A DNA stretch of 64,000 nucleotides from Hyphomicrobiales bacterium (GCA_900472485.1 UCII01000012.1:62001-126000), one strand, 5' to 3'. Positions 55,581-64,000 are shown, numbered from the stretch's first letter. Notes: generated by a model not told the origin, from the sequence alone. Translations and numbers: made by a program.

Positions 55581-56864
55581 TCAGCCTCGCGTAATGTTTG
55601 CTGCTGCCTGTTCGGTGAACTTCGTGCCAGCGTCCTGTGCGCTGGTTTTGCCGAAGGCCACCTCCTCGGCGATCTTCTTCAGCAGGAATGCATTCTCGCC
55701 GGCGCCGTTCGGCGGGGACGGCGGCAGCGCTCCGACATGCGGTGTCAGCCGGCCGATATAGTCGACTACCTGTTTACTGACGGGATCCAGATCCGGCGTC
55801 AGCAGATCGCGGATCTTTTTTGAAGGCGGAACGCCGCGCTCGACTCCGAGTGCCTTGGTTCCTTCCGGGTCCTCCACCAGGTAGTTGACGAAGGCGACGG
55901 CGGCATCCTTGTTCTGGGATGTTGCTGAGACCGACATCAGCATCGACGGCTTCAGATACTGGCCGGGTTTGCTATCGGCATTGGCCGGATAGGAAACGAT
56001 ATCGAGCTTTTCCTTGTTCAGGCCCTGAATGGCGACGAACTGGTTGGAATGGGCGTAGCTGACCGCCGCCTTCTTGGTCACCAGCATGTCGGTTTCGAGG
56101 GTCTGTTGGTCCAGAGCCTGGACGTCGGCCGGCGTGCAAGCGCCGATCTCTCGCATATGGCCCCAGAAGTCGAACCATTCGGTGGCATCCTTGGCCTCGA
56201 AAGCCAGCTTGCCGTCGGCCGTATAGAGCGCCTTGCCGCGCTGGCGCAGCCAGCATTCGAAGGCCGGTTCGCCGCCGCTTGCGTCCGCCGTGCCGTAAAA
56301 GCCGCGGCGTTTCTTGGCAGCTGTGACCTTGGCGCAGGCATCGCCGAGCTGCTCCCATGTCATGCCGTCACGCGGCGGCTCGACGCCGGCTTCGTTCCAG
56401 GCAGCCGTATTGACGACGACCATAGAGGAATTCACGCCGAGGCTGACGCCGTAGATCTTGTTGTCGACCTTGCCGGAATCGATGTTGGCCGGGCCGAAAT
56501 CTTCGATTGCCAGGCTCTTGCCGAGGTAAGGCGTCATATCGAGCAGCGCGCCGCGACGGGCATATTCGAAGATGTAGCGGTAATCCATCTGGATGAGGTC
56601 GGGCGCGTTGCCGCCGCCGGTCTGGGTGGCCAAGCGCGTCCAATAGCTGTCCCAGCCGAAGGATTCGCCGGCGATGGTGATATCCGGGTTCTTGGCCTGA
56701 TAGGCCTTTACCGCTGCAAATGTCCGGTCGCTGCGCTCCTTCGACCCCCACCAAAGAAGGCGCATCGCGGTTGCCGCATTGGCGCGGGAAAGTCCGATAC
56801 TGCTGAAAGCTAGCGTGGCTGCCATGCCGGCAAGCAACTGCCGGCGATCGATCGTCAACGTCAT
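55581..56864 (-). CDS. Sugar ABC transporter substrate-binding protein, Tat-exported
   Basis: A 427-residue family 1 solute-binding protein. The N-terminus contains a twin-arginine motif (DRRQLLAG) before a hydrophobic core, suggesting Tat export to the periplasm. The mature part starts LLWWGSKERSDRTFAAVKAY and contains further binding-protein signatures (DLIQMDYRYIFEYARRG). It heads the importer operon. An imperfect copy of the TetR palindrome lies about 50 bp upstream. Confidence 0.92.
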   Translation of the reverse strand: MTLTIDRRQLLAGMAATLAFSSIGLSRANAATAMRLLWWGSKERSDRTFAAVKAYQAKNPDITIAGESFGWDSYWTRLATQTGGGNAPDLIQMDYRYIFEYARRGALLDMTPYLGKSLAIEDFGPANIDSGKVDNKIYGVSLGVNSSMVVVNTAAWNEAGVEPPRDGMTWEQLGDACAKVTAAKKRRGFYGTADASGGEPAFECWLRQRGKALYTADGKLAFEAKDATEWFDFWGHMREIGACTPADVQALDQQTLETDMLVTKKAAVSYAHSNQFVAIQGLNKEKLDIVSYPANADSKPGQYLKPSMLMSVSATSQNKDAAVAFVNYLVEDPEGTKALGVERGVPPSKKIRDLLTPDLDPVSKQVVDYIGRLTPHVGALPPSPPNGAGENAFLLKKIAEEVAFGKTSAQDAGTKFTEQAAANITRG

Positions 56865-56913
56865 CCTGGTCTCCTCCCCAGCGAACCGATGATTTACGAA
56901 CTGCTTTGCATGA

Positions 56914-56931
56914 TATAACTATTTGGTTACA
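56914..56931. promoter_or_regulatory. TetR operator candidate, imperfect copy
   Basis: TATAACTATTTGGTTACA matches the perfect 18-bp palindrome at 57812-57829 at 15 of 18 positions, with one half site intact. It lies about 50 bp upstream of the binding-protein gene and 113 bp upstream of tetR, so it could control both divergent units. Confidence 0.6.
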
Positions 56932-57044
56932 AGTTGGATAGAAACGCGACCGCTGTCAAGCGCCAATCGTGCGGCAATCAAAACGATGCGTGCCGGAACC
57001 GGCAGTGTCCGTCGCTAATGCTACCGTTCGGAAGGAGATCGTCC

Positions 57045-57740
57045 ATGGCGGTCAGGGCGAGACAAGAGACTGAAAATAAAGCACAAGCGGATGCCGGCAA
57101 GTCCATAGGCAAGCGGTCGAGAAAAGCATCGCGCAATCCGCAACGCACCCATGCCACCATCCTCGATGCGGCGACGGAAGAATTTGCCGCGCATGGTTTC
57201 GGCGGCGCCCGGGTAGATGCGATTGCAGCGCGGGCACGGACCAACAAGCGGATGCTTTATCATTATTTCGGCGACAAGGAGGGGCTCTACCTCGCCGTGC
57301 TGGAGGCGAGCTATGCGACGATCCGCAATGCTGAAAAGCAGCTGGATCTGGCGCATCGCCATCCGGAAGAGGGGATGCGGGAGCTGGCCTTGTTCACATG
57401 GCGGCATTTTCTCGCGCATCCGGAGTTTTTGAGCTTGCTTGCCACCGAAAACCTGCATCACGCGCATTATCTGCAGCGATCCGATAAGGTCTCGGCCATG
57501 CATTCGCATCTGATCGATGAGCTTGCGGATGTGCTGCGGCGCGGGGAGGCTCTCGGCATTTTCCGGGCGGCGGTCGATCCGATATCCGTCTATCTCACGA
57601 TCGCGGCTCTCGGCTTTTTCTATCTATCTAACCGTCACACCTTGTCGACGATTTTCGCGCGGAAGCTGACGGCTCCGGATGCGCTGAATGAGTGGGGCGA
57701 GCATATCGTTGCCGTCACCCTCGCTTCGATCCGCGCGTAG
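57045..57740 (+). CDS. TetR family transcriptional regulator
   Basis: A 231-residue regulator with a basic N-terminal tail, then the TetR helix-turn-helix (TILDAATEEFAAHGFGGARV, followed by IAARARTNKRMLYHYFGDKEG, residues about 40-80) and an all-helical ligand domain. GAAGGAGATC precedes ATG 57045 at ideal spacing. It is divergent from the importer operon and upstream of the enolase-type gene; matching palindromes at both promoters point to control of both. Confidence 0.9.
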   Translation: MAVRARQETENKAQADAGKSIGKRSRKASRNPQRTHATILDAATEEFAAHGFGGARVDAIAARARTNKRMLYHYFGDKEGLYLAVLEASYATIRNAEKQLDLAHRHPEEGMRELALFTWRHFLAHPEFLSLLATENLHHAHYLQRSDKVSAMHSHLIDELADVLRRGEALGIFRAAVDPISVYLTIAALGFFYLSNRHTLSTIFARKLTAPDALNEWGEHIVAVTLASIRA

Positions 57741-57811
57741 TGCTCGGCAGTGCGGCGGTTTCGAGAAATTTTCAAAAGGTGATTGACAAGGCCGGAGGTA
57801 ACGCGCGATCT

Positions 57812-57829
57812 TGTAACCATATGGTTACA
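57812..57829. promoter_or_regulatory. TetR operator candidate, perfect palindrome
   Basis: TGTAACCATATGGTTACA is an 18-bp perfect palindrome downstream of tetR and 270 bp before the enolase-type gene. TTGACA at 57783-57788 is a possible -35 element, so the palindrome would cover the -10 region of that promoter, a classic repressor position. Confidence 0.7.
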
Positions 57830-57893
57830 TTGCCTGCGTGGCCAAACATTTGCTTTTCCTGGTTCTGGAGGGAATCGGGCATGGAGGAAAATC

Positions 57894-57974
57894 ATGAAGT
57901 CTTGTCGTACCGACACGGTCTACCCCTGCTACAGGGCGATGCAATTGGCTGGCGGTAGACTGCCTCTGCAATGA
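57894..57974 (+). CDS. Possible 26-residue leader peptide
   Basis: The frame MKSCRTDTVYPCYRAMQL ... ends LPLQ and has a good GGAGGAAAATC ribosome binding site. It lies just after the palindromic operator and before a large hairpin, upstream of the enolase-type gene. It contains two cysteines and no recognised family. It may be a leader peptide or chance. Confidence 0.3.
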   Translation: MKSCRTDTVYPCYRAMQLAGGRLPLQ

Positions 57975-57983
57975 TTCTGAATA

Positions 57984-58038
57984 GCCCCTCACCCCAGCCC
58001 TCTCCCCGCAAAGCGGGGAGAGGGCTGGGGTGAGGGGC
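57984..58038. repeat. Perfect 26-bp hairpin repeat
   Basis: Arms GCCCCTCACCCCAGCCCTCT plus CCCCGC on the left and their exact complement on the right enclose an AAA loop, giving a 26-bp perfect stem. The same arm sequence, slightly diverged, appears in the element at 59570-59712. It lies in the leader of the enolase-type gene. Confidence 0.8.
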
Positions 58039-58097
58039 ATGCATGCAATGCGTACAGGAATAGACTTGCCTGACAATCACGGGAGCCGCCTAACGTC

Positions 58098-59519
58098 ATG
58101 ACCGAACCATTGACCATCAGGCTTGTCGAGGCCGAGGCATTCGAGCGCCCGGTCAAGCTGCGGCTTCCCTTCCGTTTCGGGGCAGCGACCTTGCGGGAGG
58201 CGCGGCAGATTTTTCTGCGCGCGCGCATCGAGGATGCACAGGGACGGTCGGCCGAGGGCATGGCAGCGGAGCTGATGGTGCCGAAATGGTTCGACAAATC
58301 GCCGGAGCTTTCCAATGCGGACAATGAAAATCAGCTGCGACGTTCGCTGGCACTGGCGCTCGATGCGTTGCGAAGTGCGGGGTTGGGAACGGCCTTTGGA
58401 TTGCATGCGTCCGTCGAGACATCGCATCATGCTCGGGCGGCGGCTGAAAGACTAAACGGGCTGGTGGCCTCTTTCGGCCTCGCGCTTGCCAATCGGGCCA
58501 TTCTCGATGCACTTTGCCGGATGGAAGGGTTGACGGTCGCGCAGGCGATCAAGGCGAACCGCCCCGGCATCGATATTTCCACGGCGCCCGATCTCACCGG
58601 CTTCGATCTCACCGGCTTCCTTTCGACCTTGGAACCGGCCCCAAGCCTTGCTGCCCGCCATACTGTCGGCCTGGTGGATGCCATCGTATCAGGCGATATT
58701 CCGGCAAGCGAGCGGCTGAACGACGGCCTGCCGGAGAGTTTCGAAGAGGCTATCGACGCCTACGGTCTGACCTTCTTCAAGGTCAAGGTTTCCGGTGCAC
58801 CCGAGGCCGATATCGACCGTCTCTGCCGCGTCTCTGCCGTTATCGATGCCAAGGTGCCCAACTACGCGGTGACGCTTGACGGCAATGAACAGTTTTCGTC
58901 CGCCGAGGCGGTCGCCGATCTGCTTTCCCGCGTGAAGGAGGAGCCGAGGCTTGCGCGTTTCGCCTCTTCCATCCTGTTCGTCGAGCAGCCGATCGCTCGC
59001 GCCCATGCTTTCGAGAAGCCGGTCAAGGTGCTTGCCTCCTTCAAGCCGGTGGAGATCGATGAATCCGATGCCGATATCGATGCCTTCGTCACGGCGAGGG
59101 GGCTCGGCTATACCGGTATCTCTTCAAAGTCCTGCAAGGGTTTCTATCGCTCGCTATTGAACCGTGCCCGCGTCGCCAAATGGAGTGCCGAGGACGGTAT
59201 TCCCTATTTCATGTCGGCCGAGGATCTGACCACGCAGGGCGGTCTTGCCGTGCAGCAGGATCTGGCGCTCGCTTCCCTCATCGGCATGACGCATATCGAG
59301 CGCAACGGTCACCACTACGTCGACGGCATGGCCGGTGCGCCGGAGGCGGAGCAGGCTGATTTCGCCGGGGCGCATTCCGATCTCTACCGTATCAGCAATG
59401 GTCGCACACGATTGCGGATCGAAGCGGGGCAGCTTGCGATCGGCTCCGTTATCGGTGCTATCGGTCTCGGTTCGTCGGTCGCGCCGGATTGGGCGGCAAT
59501 GGAGAGGTCGCCGAGGTAG
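58098..59519 (+). CDS. Enolase-superfamily dehydratase/racemase-like protein
   Basis: A 473-residue protein with the enolase-superfamily plan: a capping domain (about 1-160) and a barrel. Barrel residues resemble the family: KVK (K228, K230), metal ligands D261 in LDGNEQ and E296 in FVEQPI, an acidic EIDESD (319-324), and K344 in SSKSCKG on the opposite side. Length exceeds usual mandelate racemase-like enzymes (about 380). It probably abstracts a proton alpha to a carboxylate in a sugar acid. Its operator suggests control with the importer. Substrate unknown. Confidence 0.75.
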   Translation: MTEPLTIRLVEAEAFERPVKLRLPFRFGAATLREARQIFLRARIEDAQGRSAEGMAAELMVPKWFDKSPELSNADNENQLRRSLALALDALRSAGLGTAFGLHASVETSHHARAAAERLNGLVASFGLALANRAILDALCRMEGLTVAQAIKANRPGIDISTAPDLTGFDLTGFLSTLEPAPSLAARHTVGLVDAIVSGDIPASERLNDGLPESFEEAIDAYGLTFFKVKVSGAPEADIDRLCRVSAVIDAKVPNYAVTLDGNEQFSSAEAVADLLSRVKEEPRLARFASSILFVEQPIARAHAFEKPVKVLASFKPVEIDESDADIDAFVTARGLGYTGISSKSCKGFYRSLLNRARVAKWSAEDGIPYFMSAEDLTTQGGLAVQQDLALASLIGMTHIERNGHHYVDGMAGAPEAEQADFAGAHSDLYRISNGRTRLRIEAGQLAIGSVIGAIGLGSSVAPDWAAMERSPR

Positions 59520-59569
59520 GATTTTAGCAAGTTGATGAGGGTTTTGCGTTGATGCCTGCCCTCGTGCTT

Positions 59570-59712
59570 GGCCCCTCACCCTAGCCCTCTCCCCGCAAGC
59601 GGGGCGAGGGGACGACGGAGCAAGATACTCAAGTTCATTGTGCTGGCTGGGTGCTGATTTGGCGGGGAAAGCCCCCTCGCCCGCTTGCGGGGAGAGGGTT
59701 GGGGTGAGGGGC
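59570..59712. repeat. MITE-like element with about 42-bp terminal inverted repeats
   Basis: The left arm (59570-59611) starts GGCCCCTCACCCTAGCCCTC; the right arm (59671-59712) is its near reverse complement ending GGGGTGAGGGGCC. Each arm has an internal CCCCGC/GCGGGG hairpin. About 60 bp separates the arms. The architecture is similar to the element at 3343 though the sequence differs, and the arm is shared with the hairpin at 57984. Confidence 0.7.
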
Positions 59713-59778
59713 CTCTGCCGAAGTAAATGAAGGTCGCCGCGGCCTTATCATCGCTGTTTGCAGATTGTGGAGGAGCAG

Positions 59779-61041
59779 ATGCAGTCATCGAGGAAACGTT
59801 ACGCTCTGGTCGGCACGGGAAATCGTGGCGCGACCATGTGGGGCAGGGATCTTGTGGAGCGCTGGAGCAACGAGGTCGAACTCGTGGCGGTCTGCGATCT
59901 CAATGCCATGCGTGCGAAGCGGGCGCTGGAGTATATCGGCGCTTCGGTGCCTATTTATACCGATTTCGACGAGCTGCTGCGGACGGAAAAGCCGGATCTC
60001 GTCATCGTCTGCACCCGCGATTCCACCCATGACGATCTGATCGTCAAGGCGATGGAGGCTGGCGCGGATGTCATCAGCGAGAAGCCGATGACGACGACGG
60101 TCGACAAGATCAAGCGCATTCTCAATGCCGAAGCGCGCACCGGCAAACGGCTGGATATCTCCTTCAACTACCGCTTTGCGCCGACCGCGGCGAAGATCAA
60201 GGAGCTGATCAATTCCGGCGTCATCGGCGATGTCACCTCTGTCGACTTTCACTGGTATCTCGACACTAGCCATGGCGCCGATTACTTCCGCCGCTGGCAT
60301 GCTTACGTCGAAAATTCCGGCAGCCTCTTCGTTCATAAGGCGACGCATCATTTCGACCTTCTGAATTGGTATCTGGATTCCGATCCGGAATCGGTCGCCG
60401 CCTTTGCCGATCTCAAGCATTACGGCCGCAAGGGCCCGTTCCGCGGCGAGCGCTGTCGCACCTGTCGCTACAAGGACGAATGCGACTATTATCTCGACAT
60501 CAGCGAGGCGCCGCTGCTCGAAAGCCTCTATGAGGAACCTTCGACCGTCGACGGCTATGTCCGCGATGCCTGCGTCTTCCGCGAGGATATCGATATTCCG
60601 GATACGATGGTCGCCTCCATCCGCTATCGCAACGGCGTCAACGTCTCCTATTCCCTTAATACCTATATGCCGATCGAAGGCCATCACATTGCCTTCAACG
60701 GCCACAAGGGGCGCATCGAGCTGCGTCAATACGAGAAGCAGAACTGGACGACACCGCCGGCCGACGAAATCGTTGTCATGAAGAATATCGGCGATGTCGA
60801 GCGTATCTGGGTGCCGCATTCATCCGGCGGGCATTATGGCGGCGACGACCGGCTGCGCAACATGCTCCTGCGCTCCGGCCCGAATGACGAGCTCAAGCAG
60901 CGCGCGGGCTCGCGGGCAGGGGCAATGTCTGTGCTCTGCGGCATCGCTGCATTGCAGAGCAGCCGCACGGGCCAGCAGGTATCGGTTGCCGATATCTGGG
61001 GCGAGGATGGCGGCCTCAATCTGCTGGAGCCGCGGCCCTAG
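59779..61041 (+). CDS. Gfo/Idh/MocA family oxidoreductase (third)
   Basis: A 420-residue NAD(P)-dependent dehydrogenase. The Rossmann motif is YALVGTGNRGATMWG, the EKP motif ISEKPM, and the catalytic area contains NSGSLFVHKATHHFDLLNWY. A cysteine cluster (CRTCRYKDECDYY) in the middle is unusual and may bind metal. GGAGGAG precedes the ATG. It lies downstream of the enolase-type gene, so it probably works in the same pathway. The stop codon overlaps a hairpin repeat. Confidence 0.88.
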   Translation: MQSSRKRYALVGTGNRGATMWGRDLVERWSNEVELVAVCDLNAMRAKRALEYIGASVPIYTDFDELLRTEKPDLVIVCTRDSTHDDLIVKAMEAGADVISEKPMTTTVDKIKRILNAEARTGKRLDISFNYRFAPTAAKIKELINSGVIGDVTSVDFHWYLDTSHGADYFRRWHAYVENSGSLFVHKATHHFDLLNWYLDSDPESVAAFADLKHYGRKGPFRGERCRTCRYKDECDYYLDISEAPLLESLYEEPSTVDGYVRDACVFREDIDIPDTMVASIRYRNGVNVSYSLNTYMPIEGHHIAFNGHKGRIELRQYEKQNWTTPPADEIVVMKNIGDVERIWVPHSSGGHYGGDDRLRNMLLRSGPNDELKQRAGSRAGAMSVLCGIAALQSSRTGQQVSVADIWGEDGGLNLLEPRP

Positions 61042-61078
61042 AGCGGCTCAGTTTTTCACGGAATCTCTGAGCCGCTCT
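61040..61078. repeat. Large hairpin repeat, AGAGCGGCT family
   Basis: AGAGCGGCTCAG and CTGAGCCGCTCT form a perfect 12-bp outer stem around a TTTTTCACGGAATCT core. It begins within the stop codon of the preceding dehydrogenase. It belongs with the palindrome at 29931-29970. Confidence 0.75.
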
Positions 61079-61194
61079 ATCTCTTTGTTTTCATGCAATT
61101 CCGGACGAAAAACCGCTGCGCATTTTTCCTGGAATTGCTCCAGGGTTTTCCGCTCCATATTTGAACGGAAGCGGCTTCCTGCCCAACGTTGCTA

Positions 61195-61782
61195 TCAATT
61201 GCAGCTGGGCAGCTGCTGCGCGTAGATCCGCGTCATGCCGTTGAAGCGCCTAGCGCCGGCGAGCGCGGTCGAATTGCCGCGCCACGATCCCTGCAGGTAG
61301 CCCTTCGGGCCTGAGTAATAAGCGAGATAGAGATCGTAGGAGTTATTCAGGGCAACGCCCGTCTGCAGGTGGGTCTGGTAATGATACCAGCCAACGAAGT
61401 CGATGGCGTCGGCGAAATTGGTGCGGCTTGCCGTCCAGTTGCCCGTCTCGCGTTTGTACTTGTCCCACGTGCCGTCGAGCGCCTGTGAATAGCCGTAAGC
61501 CGTCGTCGGGCGCTTCCAGGGAATGAAGCCGAGCAAATAGCGCCGCGGCGGACGGGCGCGAGGCCGGAAGCCGGATTCGGTATAGATCGTCGCCATCAGG
61601 ATCGGCACCGGCACACCATATTTGCGTTCCGTCCGCTCTGCCGCCCGCTGCCAATTGTTGAACCAGCCGTCGCGCTGGTCGAAGATCGCGCAGATGTTGC
61701 GGGTGTGCGACGGTGCGGTGGCGCAGCCCGCCAGCGCACCGAGCAGCATTACCGCCAGAATGGAAAGGACGCGGCTACGCAT
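61195..61782 (-). CDS. Lytic transglycosylase-like lipoprotein
   Basis: A 195-residue lipoprotein: signal peptide MRSRVLSILAVMLLGALAGC with lipobox LAGC, then a lysozyme-like domain with the catalytic-type glutamate in TIYTESGFRPRAR and YGYSQALDGTWDKY, the SLT pattern. It probably cleaves peptidoglycan glycan strands at the outer membrane. GAGG precedes ATG 61782. It is convergent with the third dehydrogenase and not clearly linked to the sugar pathway. Confidence 0.82.
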   Translation of the reverse strand: MRSRVLSILAVMLLGALAGCATAPSHTRNICAIFDQRDGWFNNWQRAAERTERKYGVPVPILMATIYTESGFRPRARPPRRYLLGFIPWKRPTTAYGYSQALDGTWDKYKRETGNWTASRTNFADAIDFVGWYHYQTHLQTGVALNNSYDLYLAYYSGPKGYLQGSWRGNSTALAGARRFNGMTRIYAQQLPSCN

Positions 61783-61999
61783 TACTAGAACCTCTTCATT
61801 GCTGCGCCGTGCGTCTTCCGGAGGCACACGATACGCAGCAACAACCTGCCGGCGCATGATCCTTGCCAAAAATTCGAAACCGAGCTTTTGACGGACACAC
61901 GCTCATGAGATTGCTAGCGCGGAATGATTAAAAACGGGTTGTTGGCCTGTGCCGAAATAAGGCGATTTCAGGGTGTTTTCATGGATTTGCTACGTTGCG

Positions 62000-63025
62000 T
62001 CATGCCATGCGCACCATGTCTTCGCGGCGGATTTCATAGAGCAGCGGTTTGCCTTCGATGAAGCGGATGGCTTCGTCGACCGCCATCTCGCCGAGGCGGG
62101 TCCGTTCCAGCCCGACGGCGCCGGCGATATGCGGCGTCAGGAAGACGTTCGGCAGCTCGTAAAACGCCGAGGTGGCCTCCGGAATTTCTGGATCGGTGAC
62201 GTCGATGATAGCGTCGATACGCCCGGTCTTTAGGACGGCGATCAGGGCTGCTTCATCCACCAGCGCGCCGCGTGCCGTATTGATGAACGTCGCTCCCTTC
62301 TTCATCAGCGAGAGGCGTCGGGCGTCGATCATGTGCCGTGTGGTAGGTAGCGAAGGCGCATGCAGCGAGACGATGTCGGCCGATGCCATCAGCGCGTCCA
62401 GCTCGGCCTTTTCGGCGCCGAGGCGTGCCGTTTCGGCCGCATCGACCATCGGGTCATAGAGCAGGATGCGGTAGTTGAAGGGAGCCAGAAGCTCGATCAC
62501 CCGCCGGCCGATCCGCGAGGCGCCGATGATGCCGATGGTGCGGCCGTAATTGCCGATGGCGTCGGTCTGCATCGGTATAGTCCGATTGCGGTTGCGGTCG
62601 GCAACGTAGAAATCACGGAACCGGAAGACCTTCTTGCCGGCAAAGATGATGGCAGCAAGCGTAAATTCGGCGACCGGAAGCGCGTTGGCCTGCGCGGCAT
62701 GGCTGACGAGAATGCCGCGATCGAAGAGGCTGTCGCCGAGCAGGCCTTTCACTGTGCCGGCCGCGTGGACCACCAGTTTCAGATGCGGCGCCTGCGCCAG
62801 TGCGGCAGCATCGATCGTCGGCGAACCCCAGCCGGTGATCAGGATTTCGGTTTCCGCGAGCAGCTTGGCCGCACGCTCATCCTCGAAACTTTGCATCGGT
62901 GCGGCATCGAGCACACGGCCGATGGCACCGAGGCGTTGAATGAGTGCGTCCGGCAGAACATGCTGCGTGCGTGACGGCAGCATGGCAAAGGCGATGGCCG
63001 GGCGACTGGAGAGGGATGGCGTCAT
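62000..63025 (-). CDS. D-2-hydroxyacid dehydrogenase family protein
   Basis: A 341-residue NAD-dependent dehydrogenase. The coenzyme motif is IIGASRIGRRV; catalytic elements are the arginine in NTARGALVDE, the glutamate in TDPEIPE and the histidine in LTPHIAGA. It overlaps the DUF2264 gene by four bases (ATGA), so the two are coupled. It could reduce or oxidise a 2-hydroxy sugar acid derived from the same carbohydrate. Confidence 0.88.
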   Translation of the reverse strand: MTPSLSSRPAIAFAMLPSRTQHVLPDALIQRLGAIGRVLDAAPMQSFEDERAAKLLAETEILITGWGSPTIDAAALAQAPHLKLVVHAAGTVKGLLGDSLFDRGILVSHAAQANALPVAEFTLAAIIFAGKKVFRFRDFYVADRNRNRTIPMQTDAIGNYGRTIGIIGASRIGRRVIELLAPFNYRILLYDPMVDAAETARLGAEKAELDALMASADIVSLHAPSLPTTRHMIDARRLSLMKKGATFINTARGALVDEAALIAVLKTGRIDAIIDVTDPEIPEATSAFYELPNVFLTPHIAGAVGLERTRLGEMAVDEAIRFIEGKPLLYEIRREDMVRMA

Positions 63026-64000
63026 GGCAGGCGACCCGGTGCCTCGATGGCGCTGACCGTGACGCCCTTATCTTTAATGAGTGCGCGCAGCGCATCGATA
63101 TCGGGTTTGGCTGGCGGCTTGCTCCAGGCGTGATCGACAGCGGATGGGTCTTTCGCCGCAAGCACGGCGGAGATGAGAATGGTCTCGCCAGCCGGAATTG
63201 TGCCACGCAGCTGCGGCACCAGCGTTTTGGAAACGATGAGATTGGTGTTCGGCGGGGCCTTCTGCGCGACGCCTTCGCGAGGGATCGTCGAGCCGAGGTC
63301 GAGAATGCCGCTAAAATCCTCTTCGCCGATGGCATAGGCGGCACCGGTCGTGGAGGAGAGCGTGTCGGCTTCGAAATCCCGCCGCGCGATGGCAAAGCCG
63401 CCTTCGGCCGTCTGCAGCGGCCGCGGCGTGTTGATCCTATGCAGGCGGATGTGCCAGGGCGCAGCCGGCGCCAGCCAGGTCTCCACTGTCACATCCGGAT
63501 AGGGGGACCATTTGGCATAGAGCGTATCGCCGGCAAGTTTCGCCTCTTCATTTGTTTCGCGCACGCGGTAGTGCAGGCCGTCATCGCTGAAGGCGAGCAT
63601 GCTGTCGAAGGCGCCGCCGGTAAAGATGCGTTCGTCGCTTTCAATGCTGAAGCCGTAGCGGGTGGAATAGGCAAATTTCGAATATTTCTCGGCGCCGAAG
63701 CGCATCTGCTGGTTTTCCTGGCCGGAGGAGAGTGCCACGACATCATCCCTACCACGCAGCAGGACCATGCCGGGATGCTTTTGCGGGATGATAGCCGGCT
63801 CATTTTCCGGGGCCTTTTCTTCCGCTGTCCAGAATGGATGCGTTTCAGGCAGCGCCAAGGGCAAGAAGGCCTTGAAAGCCCAATAGGGGGAGCCGGCGGA
63901 ATTGTAATTCTCCGACATCAGCAGGTTGGGATAGGCAAAGCCGATCGGCAGGGTGCCGTCGCGATGGGCGATCGGCTTGTCGGCCCACCAGCGCAGATGC
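63022..64000 (-). CDS. DUF2264 family protein, 5' part beyond window
   Basis: The frame is open to the window edge, so only the C-terminal 325 or so residues are seen. Characteristic text includes RWWADKPIAHRDG near the edge, then LLMSENYNSAGSPYWAFKAF. The family is a helical-barrel-like protein linked to plant-polysaccharide use; no reaction is established. The ATG at 63918 is internal and not the real start. It leads the two-gene unit with the hydroxyacid dehydrogenase. Confidence 0.82.
   Translation of the reverse strand, partial: HLRWWADKPIAHRDGTLPIGFAYPNLLMSENYNSAGSPYWAFKAFLPLALPETHPFWTAEEKAPENEPAIIPQKHPGMVLLRGRDDVVALSSGQENQQMRFGAEKYSKFAYSTRYGFSIESDERIFTGGAFDSMLAFSDDGLHYRVRETNEEAKLAGDTLYAKWSPYPDVTVETWLAPAAPWHIRLHRINTPRPLQTAEGGFAIARRDFEADTLSSTTGAAYAIGEEDFSGILDLGSTIPREGVAQKAPPNTNLIVSKTLVPQLRGTIPAGETILISAVLAAKDPSAVDHAWSKPPAKPDIDALRALIKDKGVTVSAIEAPGRLP

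Overview
The window reads as a GC-rich chromosomal segment from an alphaproteobacterium of the order Hyphomicrobiales (Rhizobiales), most likely Rhizobium or a close relative. This rests on the gene set (rpmF beside mtgA, phaR-phbA-phbB, carD beside an RpoH2-type sigma factor, a metA led by a SAM-II riboswitch, a glycine-zipper lipoprotein next to a DUF3309 peptide), on an EcfG/RpoE2-type promoter, and on several families of short GC-rich palindromes scattered between genes. No rRNA, tRNA, transposase, phage gene or CRISPR array was seen. The genus is an inference; no database was searched.

Layout. 0.25-7.4 kb: housekeeping and storage genes (ispA, mtgA, a glutathione transferase, rpmF, PHB regulator phaR, PHB genes phbA and phbB), then three small envelope proteins. 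7.5-8.65 kb: a gene-poor, AT-richer stretch with four 49-bp repeats, a LexA-like box and an extreme density of GANTC (CcrM methylation) sites. 8.65-16.6 kb: an SUV3-like helicase with an RGG-like tail, an S4 RNA-binding protein, ferredoxin fdxA, carD, an EcfG promoter, rpoH2 and an M48/LysM lipoprotein. 16.8-23.4 kb: thiamine uptake (thiBPQ under a TPP riboswitch), a divergent MFS/MarR pair and thiamine diphosphokinase. 23.4-30 kb: an ABC-F ATPase and an RND efflux pair. 30-35.5 kb: an amino-sugar operon (gntR-nagB-nagA-SIS), galM and a small secreted protein. 35.6-44.2 kb: a CoxE-like VWA protein, metA with SAM-II riboswitch, a Nudix hydrolase, a MoxR ATPase, an SbmA/YddA-like transporter whose ATPase domain has lost its catalytic motifs, and efp with epmA and epmB.

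44.5-50.4 kb holds the most unusual cluster: a stand-alone acyl carrier protein, an acyl-CoA-dehydrogenase-like flavoprotein, a seryl-tRNA-synthetase-like amino acid:carrier protein ligase, a DUF1839 protein and a GH2 glycosidase, tightly packed on one strand. The layout suggests that an amino acid is loaded on the carrier protein and then oxidised or transferred; the product is unknown.

50.4-64 kb is a carbohydrate catabolic region. An ABC importer (binding protein, two permeases, ATPase) with two Gfo/Idh/MocA dehydrogenases faces a TetR regulator, an enolase-superfamily enzyme and a third dehydrogenase. Two similar 18-bp palindromes, one before the importer operon and one before the enolase gene, suggest a shared TetR operator. 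A lytic-transglycosylase-like lipoprotein, a 2-hydroxyacid dehydrogenase and a DUF2264 protein cut by the window edge complete the segment.
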